The translations under genes and the position numbers were made by a program. Below are positions 9,187-16,266 of a stretch of 37,058 nt of DNA, in pieces (position 1 is the first letter of the stretch; each line of letters starts with the position of its first letter). The DNA is taken from assembly GCA_024233345.1 (NCBI GenBank), contig JACKPT010000020.1, positions 1 to 37,058 of the forward strand, in the 5' to 3' direction. Origin of the DNA: Verrucomicrobiota bacterium (GTDB lineage: Bacteria > Verrucomicrobiota > Kiritimatiellia > CAIVKH01). Under the pieces are notes generated by a model, which worked only from the letters and a program-made list of their open reading frames with translations, ran no database searches and had not been told where the DNA came from.

Positions 9187-10599
9187 TCAGTAGGCGTTTT
9201 TGCGGGTGAAAAAGGTTCGGGCGATGATCTTGAAGTCGAACGCGACGGACCAGTTTTCGAGGTAGTAGAGATCAAATTTGATCCGGTCGCGGATGCTGGT
9301 GTTGCCGCGGAGTCCGTTGACCTGGGCCCACCCGGTCATGCCGGGTTTGTGGGCATGGCGCCACATATAGCGGCTGATGTCTTCCTTGAACTGCTCGACA
9401 AAATGAGGCCGTTCGGGGCGGGGGCCGACCAGACTCATGTCCCCCTTGAGGACATTCCAGAATTGCGGAAGTTCATCGATGTTGTAGGACCGGAGGGTGG
9501 CTCCAATGGGGGTCCGGCGCGGGTCGTTTTCGGAGGCCCAGACCGGGCCGCTGGCCTGCTCGGCGTCGGCGACCATGGTGCGGAGTTTGTAGATGGTAAA
9601 GGTCTGCCCTTTCTCACCGCAGCGCTCCTGCCGGAAAAAGACAGGACCGGGCGAGCTGCGCCGGATCGCGATCGCGGCACAGAGAATGACCGGGGCGGAG
9701 ATGATCAGGCCGACAATGCTGCCGACGATATCTTCGGTTCGTTTCCAGACCCGGTTCCAGAAAAAGTCCAGCGGCCATTTTTGTGTGCCCAATACCGGGA
9801 TGCCGTCGATGGACTGGATGTCCATGGAAATGGTGAGGATCCGGAACAGGTCGGGGACAAAGTGGAAGGCGATCATGGCCCGCTCGCAGTCGAGGATGAT
9901 CCGGGTCATGCAGTCCTCGGAGAGGTTGGTCGAGGCGGCGAGGATGACATGATCCATTTCCCTGCGCTCGATACAGCCGGGAAGGGCGTCGACCGGGCCA
10001 CGAATAAGCGCGGGGTCGAGCCCGGGATCCATCTCTTCGCCCTCGGTTTGCAGGAACCCGACCACCCGGGTGCGGAGCCGGGGTTCATGCTCGAGCGCCC
10101 GCTTGAGATGGGCGGCAACCGAATCGACCCCGACGATCATCACCCGGTTGGAGGCTTCCTTGCGGCTGGCCATCCGGATTTCCAGAAAGAACAGGGCGAG
10201 TCTTTCAAACAGGACCAGGGTGGAGATGGTGCCGAGGGACATGAACACGGTGATACGGGACAGGGGGGGATCGGTGCGGATGATGAAGGCGAGGGCGGTG
10301 GAAAGCAGAATGCCCAGTCCGATCGCCCGGACCAGCCGGGGGATGCGCTCGCTGAAAGTGCCAACCTGGGGGCGGGTGTAGAGATGCAGGGTCTGAAAGA
10401 TGAACAGCATGAGCAGGGTCAGCACCAGCCCGGTGGCATGGTAAAGCTCACGGGGGGGGAGCTGTTCGTGGCGCAGGGGAATCCATCCGCTGTCAAACCG
10501 GATCCACACGGCGAGCAGAAACCCTGCATAAACCGCGATCGCATCGGCGATGACCGCGAGCAGGCCACACAATACATCAAAGGAGTCTCGATTTCGCAT
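9187..10599 (-). CDS. Undecaprenyl-phosphate sugar-1-phosphate transferase (WcaJ/WbaP-type)
   Basis: Membrane enzyme that starts exopolysaccharide or O-antigen repeat-unit synthesis by moving a sugar-1-phosphate from a nucleotide sugar to undecaprenyl phosphate; 470 residues. The ATG at 10599 has a purine-rich GGGGGTC just upstream and begins the first membrane segment. Residues about 1-135 hold four to five transmembrane helices, 145-255 a Rossmann-like CoA_binding_3 domain ('NRVMIVGVDSVAAHLKRAL'), and 275-470 the Bac_transf catalytic domain with 'KRTEDIVGS', 'FTIYKLRTMVADAE', 'DELPQFWNVLKGDMSLVGP' and 'HKPGMTGWAQVNGLRG'. Sugar specificity (often glucose for this architecture) cannot be read from sequence. 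Confidence 0.9.
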   Translation of the reverse strand: MRNRDSFDVLCGLLAVIADAIAVYAGFLLAVWIRFDSGWIPLRHEQLPPRELYHATGLVLTLLMLFIFQTLHLYTRPQVGTFSERIPRLVRAIGLGILLSTALAFIIRTDPPLSRITVFMSLGTISTLVLFERLALFFLEIRMASRKEASNRVMIVGVDSVAAHLKRALEHEPRLRTRVVGFLQTEGEEMDPGLDPALIRGPVDALPGCIERREMDHVILAASTNLSEDCMTRIILDCERAMIAFHFVPDLFRILTISMDIQSIDGIPVLGTQKWPLDFFWNRVWKRTEDIVGSIVGLIISAPVILCAAIAIRRSSPGPVFFRQERCGEKGQTFTIYKLRTMVADAEQASGPVWASENDPRRTPIGATLRSYNIDELPQFWNVLKGDMSLVGPRPERPHFVEQFKEDISRYMWRHAHKPGMTGWAQVNGLRGNTSIRDRIKFDLYYLENWSVAFDFKIIARTFFTRKNAY

Positions 10600-10681
10600 C
10601 TGACCCCCAAGTATGCCCGAGACCGCGAAGGGAAACAAGCCGGAGTCAGGGTGTTCAAGCCCGGCGGTTTCCGGAAGGCGG

Positions 10682-12334
10682 CTATGCGGTCGCGGTGCGG
10701 CGGATGAATTCCTCCCGGATGCGCCGCCGGGCAAAGCGGAGGTCGAGGATGCCCACCGCTTCCGGGGATCCGTCGCCCAGAATGACCGGCAGGGCCTCGA
10801 TTTGGGCCCGGTTCATGTCGTCCAGGGCATCGGCCAGTCTGGTCATCGTGGTGGCCTTTTCCTGGATCGGCTCCATGACATCGCCCGCGACCAGCCATTG
10901 CCAACTATGGGCATCGACCAGCAGCTCCTTGAGGGAATCGAAGGTGATGACCCCGACGATGGCTCCACCCCGGGAGACGACCGGGTAGACCAGGGTGTCA
11001 TTCCGGGCAAACTGATCGAGCACCACGGAGAGGGGTTGCCCTTCCGGGATGGGTTGCACATCCGGGTTCATGGCATCGGCCACCGTGAGTTCGGCAATGA
11101 CGTCCTCTTCGGTGATGTTGCGTCCGATTTCCCCGGCCAGCCGAACTGCGATCTTGGTACAGGGTGGCCCGATGAGCTGGACCACCAGGGTGGTGGCGGT
11201 CACTGTGAAGATGATCATGTCTCCGAGGGACATGGCATCGGTCACCTGGATGCCTTGGAGATGTTGGGAGGCCATGATCGACAGCCCGACTGCCACCCCG
11301 CCCTGGGCAAACAGCGACAGCCCCATGTAGCGGCACACCGGAGCCTCCGCATTGGACAGCCGTCCGCCCCAGTAGGAGCCGGCCCACTTTCCGAGACTGC
11401 GCATGATGACATAGACCGCAACCAGGCCCCAGATCCAAAGCGGCATGTCGCGCACGCCCAATCTCGCACCCACCAGCACAAAGAACAGGATGTAGATCGG
11501 CGAGGAGAACGACCGGATGACTTCAAAAAGCTCCTTGCTGCGGCGCGGGGCGAGGTTGGTCAGCAGAATGCCGATGGACATGGTGGCGAGAATGACATCC
11601 ATGTCGAACACCACTGCGACACTGATGGTGAGCAAAATCACGCCAAGGGCAAGTCCGAGGCGGCGTTCCTTCTGGGGCAGGAAGCGCAGGATCAGGTTCA
11701 GTCCGAATCCTGCGGCCAGGCCGAGGAAGATCGACCCGAAGAGTTCGATCCCGACCCCGATCAGTTCCTGGGTCAGGTCGGCATCCCCGGCGGTGAGCAT
11801 TTGCGCGGCGCTGGTGCCGAGGGCATACAGGGTCATGGCAAGGGCATCGTCGAGGGCGACGATCGCGATGATCGCGGTGGACAGGACCCCGGCGGTGCGA
11901 TACTCCCAGAGAACATCGATGGTGGAGGCGGGGTCGGTGGCGGAGGCGATGGCGCCAAACACCACCCCCGCGGCCAGCGCGACCGGAAAGCTGTGGCAGA
12001 TCAGGTAGACAATGAGGGTCGATGGAACACCGACCAGCACAAACGCGGCCAGACCCTCACCCAGCAGGATCGCGGTGAATTGCTTGCCGTATTTTTTGAA
12101 GATGCTGCCGTGGAGTTCGCCCCCGACCAGAAAGCCGATCAGGCCGAGAGCAAACAGGTTGAAGGGGCGGAGGGTCAGAATATCCGCCTGCTCCACCATC
12201 CGCAGTCCGCTTTCCCCGATCAACACACCGATAACGATGTAGCCGACGACTTGCGGCACATGCAATTTTTGAAACAGCCATGCTCCGAGGCTTCCCCCGA
12301 GAACACAGAGACCAATAATCGCCAGCAATCCCAT
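10682..12334 (-). CDS. Na+/H+ (cation/proton) antiporter with C-terminal CBS pair
   Basis: A 550-residue membrane protein. Residues 1-395 form a Na_H_exchanger (CPA-type) domain with about 12 hydrophobic helices; the family's two key segments are 'ASATDPASTIDVLW' and 'AIVALDDALAM'. The Asp-Asp pair in the second suggests electrogenic exchange, which is an inference. Residues about 405-530 are two CBS motifs ('VADAMNPDVQPIPEGQPL', 'AGDVMEPIQEKATTMTRL') that usually bind adenine nucleotides and gate transport. Its ATG lies two bases after the stop of the upstream HTH-EIIA gene, and the ribosome-binding sequence GAGGAGG overlaps that gene's end, so translation is coupled. Confidence 0.9.
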   Translation of the reverse strand: MGLLAIIGLCVLGGSLGAWLFQKLHVPQVVGYIVIGVLIGESGLRMVEQADILTLRPFNLFALGLIGFLVGGELHGSIFKKYGKQFTAILLGEGLAAFVLVGVPSTLIVYLICHSFPVALAAGVVFGAIASATDPASTIDVLWEYRTAGVLSTAIIAIVALDDALAMTLYALGTSAAQMLTAGDADLTQELIGVGIELFGSIFLGLAAGFGLNLILRFLPQKERRLGLALGVILLTISVAVVFDMDVILATMSIGILLTNLAPRRSKELFEVIRSFSSPIYILFFVLVGARLGVRDMPLWIWGLVAVYVIMRSLGKWAGSYWGGRLSNAEAPVCRYMGLSLFAQGGVAVGLSIMASQHLQGIQVTDAMSLGDMIIFTVTATTLVVQLIGPPCTKIAVRLAGEIGRNITEEDVIAELTVADAMNPDVQPIPEGQPLSVVLDQFARNDTLVYPVVSRGGAIVGVITFDSLKELLVDAHSWQWLVAGDVMEPIQEKATTMTRLADALDDMNRAQIEALPVILGDGSPEAVGILDLRFARRRIREEFIRRTATA

Positions 12335-12336
12335 GG

Positions 12337-12996
12337 CTATACCTCCTCACCGACAAAGAGGCGATAGGCGGCTTCAGCGTGAGGCGCGGCGATCAGCGCC
12401 TGACGCACCGATGCTTCTTTCAGCCGGGTGCTGATTGCGGAGAGGGCCCGTATGTACTGTGGGTGCTGACTGTTTTTTGCCGCCACCATACAGACAATCT
12501 GCACCGGGACCGCGTCAAGTGATTCATAGTCGGTGAGTGGCTCGCGGGCGATCCCCAACGCCATGACCAGATCCCGAACACTCGCCAGGCGCACATGGGG
12601 AACCCCAACCCCGAAGCCAATCCCCGTGCTCATCAATTCTTCGCGGCGGAACATGGCCTCCTCGAGTTCGTGCTCATCATGAATCAAGGAGGAGGTCGCC
12701 AGAACCGCACACAGGGTCTGAATGGCTCCCTTCTTGTCGGTTTGGTCCAGAAACACCACCCGGTCCGGGGACAAAATCCTCTTCAGGGAATCGGTCGTCG
12801 TCTGGGATGCCGGGGCCGGCGGGGTGGCGCCGAGGCGACTGCTGACCCAGTGCTCAATGTCAGTTCGCTTGAACCGCCATGTCGTGCCCAATTTGCCTCC
12901 CGGCAATTGACCCTTTTGTGCCCAGTCGTAAACTGTTCTTTCCGATACCCTTAGGTATTCGGCAACTTCTTCGATGGTCATGATCTCGTGCGGCAT
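12337..12996 (-). CDS. Excisionase-type HTH fused to PTS EIIA (Ntr/fructose type) domain
   Basis: A 219-residue protein starting at the ATG at 12996, with GGAAGGA just upstream. Residues 5-52 are a MerR/excisionase-like helix-turn-helix ('MTIEEVAEYLRVSERTVYDW', then 'TWRFKRTDIEHW'), joined by a Pro/Ala/Thr linker to an EIIA domain of the PtsN/fructose class (70-219). The phospho-accepting histidine is His134 in 'GIGFGVGVPHVRL'. PtsN-type EIIA proteins are known to control potassium transport in enterobacteria. Here the gene is translationally coupled to a cation antiporter, so a similar ion-homeostasis role is inferred. No other PTS component is in the window. Confidence 0.88.
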   Translation of the reverse strand: MPHEIMTIEEVAEYLRVSERTVYDWAQKGQLPGGKLGTTWRFKRTDIEHWVSSRLGATPPAPASQTTTDSLKRILSPDRVVFLDQTDKKGAIQTLCAVLATSSLIHDEHELEEAMFRREELMSTGIGFGVGVPHVRLASVRDLVMALGIAREPLTDYESLDAVPVQIVCMVAAKNSQHPQYIRALSAISTRLKEASVRQALIAAPHAEAAYRLFVGEEV

Positions 12997-13024
12997 GGAC
13001 TGTTCCTTCCTGCGTTTAAATGTC

Positions 13025-13054
13025 ACCCTATGCGAAATCTGCAATCAAAGTCAA
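13025..13054 (-). promoter_or_regulatory. Candidate sigma70-type promoter of the HTH-EIIA/antiporter operon
   Basis: On the minus strand TTGACT (13049-13054) matches a -35 box well, and TAGGGT (13025-13030) lies 18 bases downstream as a weak -10. The gene starts about 30 bases further on. Only the -35 is convincing. Confidence 0.35.
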
Positions 13055-13091
13055 GTAAATGTATACAAAATCCATCCATATGTACCTGGTG

Positions 13092-13249
13092 CAGCCCGTA
13101 GTGGCTGTCTGCGGTATATCGATACCCGGGTTCGGAACCTTAATCCTGAGCGACACTTCGGCGTCGCATAGCTCCGCCCTCCACAACCATTTGGGGCGAG
13201 CTATGCGAGGCGGTGATACGATGGATTCAGCTTTCACCCATGCGGTGAA
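13092..13249. other. Hairpin-rich intergenic region, no gene seen
   Basis: The 332 bases between the divergent HTH-EIIA (12996) and methyltransferase (13329) genes hold no convincing gene but at least five stem-loops. These are CAGCC/GGCTG (13092-13106), GGTAT/ATACC (13113-13126), GCGAC/GTCGC (13150-13167), a long pair with 11 perfect plus 4-5 near-perfect bases (arms 13164-13179 and 13193-13208), and TTCACC/GGTGAA (13233-13249). Two of them overlap at 13164-13167, so they may be alternative folds. It could be a structured leader of the methyltransferase gene, a small RNA or palindromic repeats. Confidence 0.5.
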
Positions 13250-13328
13250 GGTAAAACGAGGTCGCTAGGGATCAGGGTTCGGCAAGGTGGCGGTGTTATG
13301 TGGTTTCCAGATGGGGTAAGGAGGCTCT

Positions 13329-14537
13329 ATGATCAGGGTCTCTATGACGGCTTCGTCTGAATCGGATCCCCGCGCGGGTTTTCTTGGCTGCCTGCGGGAA
13401 AGCATCGGTCAATCCGCGCTGACAAAACTTGTCCTCGGAAAGTACCGGGGCGGCGACCCGGGTCTCAAGCGGATGGTGGTTCGGCCCTTGGTTGTGAAGG
13501 GCTCCCTGTGCCTGTCGTTTACCTCGGTGTATGAGACCCGGGAGACGGTGCTCAATGTTCCGGTGACGCAGGGCGTGGAACGGGTCGACCAATTGCTTGG
13601 GGATACCTTTCGCAGTGCCCACCTGTTTTCCCGCACCGAGGATGTACAAATCGAATTCAGCAAACGGGGCAAGGCGCGGTGGAGCCGCCGCGGGGCGACC
13701 CCTCGTGCGCCGGCCTCCCTGCTCCACAACCGGGAGAAAGAACGGTTTCTCGATCTCGACCAACCGTTCCTGCAGGCGCTGGGCATCACCGATACCGAGC
13801 ACAGGCTGATCCCGTCGATGTCCCGCAAATGGAAACAGATCAACAAGTTTCTCGAGATATTCGATGCCGCCTACCGAGCTTCCTGCCTGTCCGGGCGTCG
13901 TGCGGTCCGGGTGGTCGACTTTGGTTCCGGCAAGGGCTACCTGACCTTTGCCGTGCACCATTACTTAAAACACACCCTGCAGGTGGAACCGCAAGTGACC
14001 GGGATCGAATTGCGGTCTGAATTGGTCCGGTTTTGTTCCGGGGCGGCCTCCCGGCTGGCGCTTACCGGCTTGGAGTTCCAGACCGGCGATGTCCGCACAC
14101 ATGAACCGGAGCGGCTGGATGTGCTGATTGCCCTCCATGCCTGCGACACCGCGACCGACCTCGCGCTGCACCTGGGCCTTCGCGGCGGGGCGGAAATTCT
14201 TCTCTGTGCCCCCTGCTGCCACAAGGAGATCCGACCCCAAATGCAACGCCCCGAAGTGCTCGACCCGGTGCTTCGCTTCGGGGTGCACCTCGGACAGGAA
14301 GCGGAAATGGTCACGGATTCCCTCCGTGCGCTCTTGCTCGAAGCCAATGGCTACACGGTACAGGTGCAGGAATTTGTCTCCCTCGAACATACCAGCAAGA
14401 ACAAGATGCTTCTCGCGGTCAGGCACGACCGGACCGTGGACCGCGCCGCGATCGAAACCCGCATTGCCGACCTCAAGGCGTTTTACGGGATTCGCGAGCA
14501 GCAGTTGGAGCGGTTGCTGAAATCGGGGAATCCATGA
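13329..14537 (+). CDS. SAM-dependent methyltransferase, Methyltransf_32/GSTCD-METTL25-like
   Basis: A 402-residue protein. The ATG at 13329 is preceded by a strong TAAGGAGG ribosome-binding site with a 4-base spacer. The N-terminal 190 residues have no motif I recognise; they include 'PLVVKGSLCLSFTSVYETRE' and a 'SMSRKWKQINKFLEIFDA' segment. SAM motif I is 'VVDFGSGKGYLTFAV' at about residues 195-209, followed by 'GIELRSELVRFC', 'DVLIALHACDTATDLAL' and 'CAPCCHKEI'. The ALHACD and Cys-Cys-His signatures belong to the Methyltransf_32 family, whose bacterial members are poorly characterised and may act on RNA or protein. It stands alone, 70 bases before the PLP enzyme gene. Confidence 0.85.
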   Translation: MIRVSMTASSESDPRAGFLGCLRESIGQSALTKLVLGKYRGGDPGLKRMVVRPLVVKGSLCLSFTSVYETRETVLNVPVTQGVERVDQLLGDTFRSAHLFSRTEDVQIEFSKRGKARWSRRGATPRAPASLLHNREKERFLDLDQPFLQALGITDTEHRLIPSMSRKWKQINKFLEIFDAAYRASCLSGRRAVRVVDFGSGKGYLTFAVHHYLKHTLQVEPQVTGIELRSELVRFCSGAASRLALTGLEFQTGDVRTHEPERLDVLIALHACDTATDLALHLGLRGGAEILLCAPCCHKEIRPQMQRPEVLDPVLRFGVHLGQEAEMVTDSLRALLLEANGYTVQVQEFVSLEHTSKNKMLLAVRHDRTVDRAAIETRIADLKAFYGIREQQLERLLKSGNP

Positions 14538-14607
14538 CGCTGCAATCGGGGAGAGCACCAGCGGATTATCATTGCCAGGCAGGCCTTCCCGGGTGTCCTG
14601 TTAGGGA

Positions 14608-16095
14608 ATGATGAAAGAACCGATGATTGAAGAAGAGGTGCTGGCCCGTTCAGTCCAGCGCGCCAAAGCCCAGGGCGTGGTCCTGCCCACCATCGCCCAG
14701 CAGATGAATCCGTCCGAACGCGTACCGCAAGCCATACAGGACAAACTGAAGTCGATTGGCCTGTGGGATATCAATCCCCTCAACCTGTTCCGGATCACCT
14801 GGAAAAATGAAGCGGTGGCTTCCGGGGGGGGCTTTGGCGATGGCAATTGGCTGGAGTTTCCGCCGGAATTAACCGGGGTTCCCGCCCGCATCATCGGAAT
14901 TGTCGGCAAGTATTTCCCCACCGGTGCCCATAAAGTCGGGGCGGCCTACGGGTGCCTGGTGCCGCGTCTGGTCTCCGGGCAGTTTGACCCCACCCGCCAA
15001 AAGGCGGTATGGCCCTCCACCGGCAACTATTGCCGCGGCGGGGCCTATGACTGCGCCCTGCTGGGATGCCCGGCGGTGGCCATCCTCCCTGAGGGCATGA
15101 GCCGCGAGCGTTTTGAGTGGCTGCAGGAAATTGGCACCGACGAAATCATCGCCACCCCCGGCAGCGAATCCAATGTGAAGGAGATTTACGACAAGTGCTG
15201 GGAGCTTCGGCGCGAACGGGGCGACGGGATTGTCATCTTCAACCAGTTTGAGGAATTCGGCAACGCGATCTGGCACTATCATGTCACCGGTGGTTTTATT
15301 CAGGACCTGTACGAGAAATATATCCGGACCCCGACGTCCCGGTTTGCCGCCTACATCAGCGCCACCGGATCGGCTGGCACCATCGCTGCCGGCGACTTCC
15401 TGCGCAAACATCATCCCCAGCTCAAGGTGATCGCCACCGAGGCGCTTCAGTGTCCGACCCTCTATCAGTTCGGCTTCGGAGCCCACCGGATCGAAGGCAT
15501 CGGCGACAAGCATGTGCCGTGGATTCACAATGTTCGCAATACGGACGGGGTCGCCGCGATCGATGACGAGGCGGTGATGCAGCTCATGCGGCTGTTCAAC
15601 GAACCGGCCGGCAAGGAATTTCTTGCCCAGTCCGGGGTGGGTGGGGACGTGCTTGGCAAGCTGGACCTGCCCGGAATTTCCTGTATCTGCAACCTGATCG
15701 CCTGCATCAAGACCGCCAAATACTACGACCTCACCGCTGAGGATGTCTTGTTCATGCCGATGACCGACTCCATGGAGCTGTACTCCTCACGGCTGGCCGA
15801 GATGACCGAGGCCGAGGGTGCCTACACCCGCGAGCATGCGATTGCTCACAAGGCCCGTTACCTCGACGGCGTGGGCATCGATTACTTCCGCGAGCTCAGC
15901 TTCAGCGACCGCAAGGCCCTGCACCAGTTCAAATACTTCACCTGGGTGGAGCAACAGGGCAAGGATGTCGAGGAACTGCGCGAATTGTGGCAGGAGGATT
16001 TCTGGCTCGATGTCTTCTCCACCGACCGCATCGCGGAGTGGGACCGACGCATCGAAGCCTTCAATGCCGCCGCCGGTGTGAGCCTCGACGGTTAA
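14608..16095 (+). CDS. Fold-type II PLP-dependent enzyme (cysteine synthase/threonine synthase superfamily)
   Basis: A 495-residue enzyme. ATGs at 14608 and 14611 both follow AGGGA; I take the first. The PLP lysine is probably Lys109 in 'PTGAHKVGAAYGCLVPR', 'WPSTGNYCRGGAYD' (about 135-148) is the substrate-loop STGN motif, and 'SATGSAGTIAAGD' (251-263) the phosphate-binding loop. This is a larger relative of cysteine synthase with about 150 extra C-terminal residues. Annotated relatives are usually called only 'pyridoxal-phosphate-dependent enzyme'. The next gene on the same strand is a YgeY-like hydrolase; in E. coli ygeY neighbours another fold-type II PLP enzyme (ygeX, diaminopropionate ammonia-lyase). 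A similar amino-acid catabolic pairing is inferred here, not shown. Confidence 0.85.
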   Translation: MMKEPMIEEEVLARSVQRAKAQGVVLPTIAQQMNPSERVPQAIQDKLKSIGLWDINPLNLFRITWKNEAVASGGGFGDGNWLEFPPELTGVPARIIGIVGKYFPTGAHKVGAAYGCLVPRLVSGQFDPTRQKAVWPSTGNYCRGGAYDCALLGCPAVAILPEGMSRERFEWLQEIGTDEIIATPGSESNVKEIYDKCWELRRERGDGIVIFNQFEEFGNAIWHYHVTGGFIQDLYEKYIRTPTSRFAAYISATGSAGTIAAGDFLRKHHPQLKVIATEALQCPTLYQFGFGAHRIEGIGDKHVPWIHNVRNTDGVAAIDDEAVMQLMRLFNEPAGKEFLAQSGVGGDVLGKLDLPGISCICNLIACIKTAKYYDLTAEDVLFMPMTDSMELYSSRLAEMTEAEGAYTREHAIAHKARYLDGVGIDYFRELSFSDRKALHQFKYFTWVEQQGKDVEELRELWQEDFWLDVFSTDRIAEWDRRIEAFNAAAGVSLDG

Positions 16096-16096
16096 C

Positions 16097-16176
16097 ATTT
16101 TCCAACGATTGGAAAATGCCATGAAAAATCTTCCAACAATTGGAAAAACAGATCAAAAAAGTTCCAAGGTTTGGAA
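16097..16176. promoter_or_regulatory. Array of three TTCCAA-N3-TTGGAA palindromes at exact 31-bp spacing
   Basis: Three dyads have cores at 16100-16114, 16131-16145 and 16162-16176, with centres 16107, 16138 and 16169, exactly 31 bases apart (about three helical turns). The first extends to 9-base perfect arms, ATTTTCCAA/TTGGAAAAT (16097-16117). The spacers (CGA, CAA, GGT) differ while the arms are invariant, and the sequence between is A-rich. This is what an array of sites for a dimeric DNA-binding protein would look like, placed just before the YgeY-like gene. The regulator is not identified. Confidence 0.65.
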
Positions 16177-16193
16177 AGGATGCGCCGTTCCCC

Positions 16194-16247
16194 GGGTAGG
16201 GTTCGGCGTCCCGCTGAACCGGGCAGTCGGGACGACTGCCCCTACCC
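16194..16247. repeat. REPIN-like double hairpin with GTAG/CTAC ends
   Basis: Two adjacent perfect or near-perfect hairpins, GTTCGGC/GCTGAAC (16201-16219) and GGGCAGTCG/CGACTGCCC (16221-16241), are enclosed by GGGTAG (16194-16199) pairing with CTACCC (16242-16247). On opposite strands both hairpin tops read CGTCCCG, so the two units are inverted relatives, each preceded by GTAG. That is the layout of REP doublets (REPINs) moved by REP-associated tyrosine transposases. It lies 20 bases before the YgeY-like start codon and could also affect its mRNA. Confidence 0.6.
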
Positions 16248-16266
16248 AGAAATAAGGACATTCACC

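Noticed and set aside
9349..10707. A 452-codon plus-strand frame opposite the glycosylphosphotransferase gene
   Set aside because: Antisense shadow with low-complexity Gly/Asp/Glu composition; the minus strand carries the conserved Bac_transf motifs.
10613..12367. A 584-codon open frame on the plus strand opposite the antiporter gene
   Set aside because: It mirrors the antiporter codons; its product is Asp/Gly/His-rich without domains, as expected for antisense of a GC-rich membrane protein gene, while the minus strand has clear family motifs.
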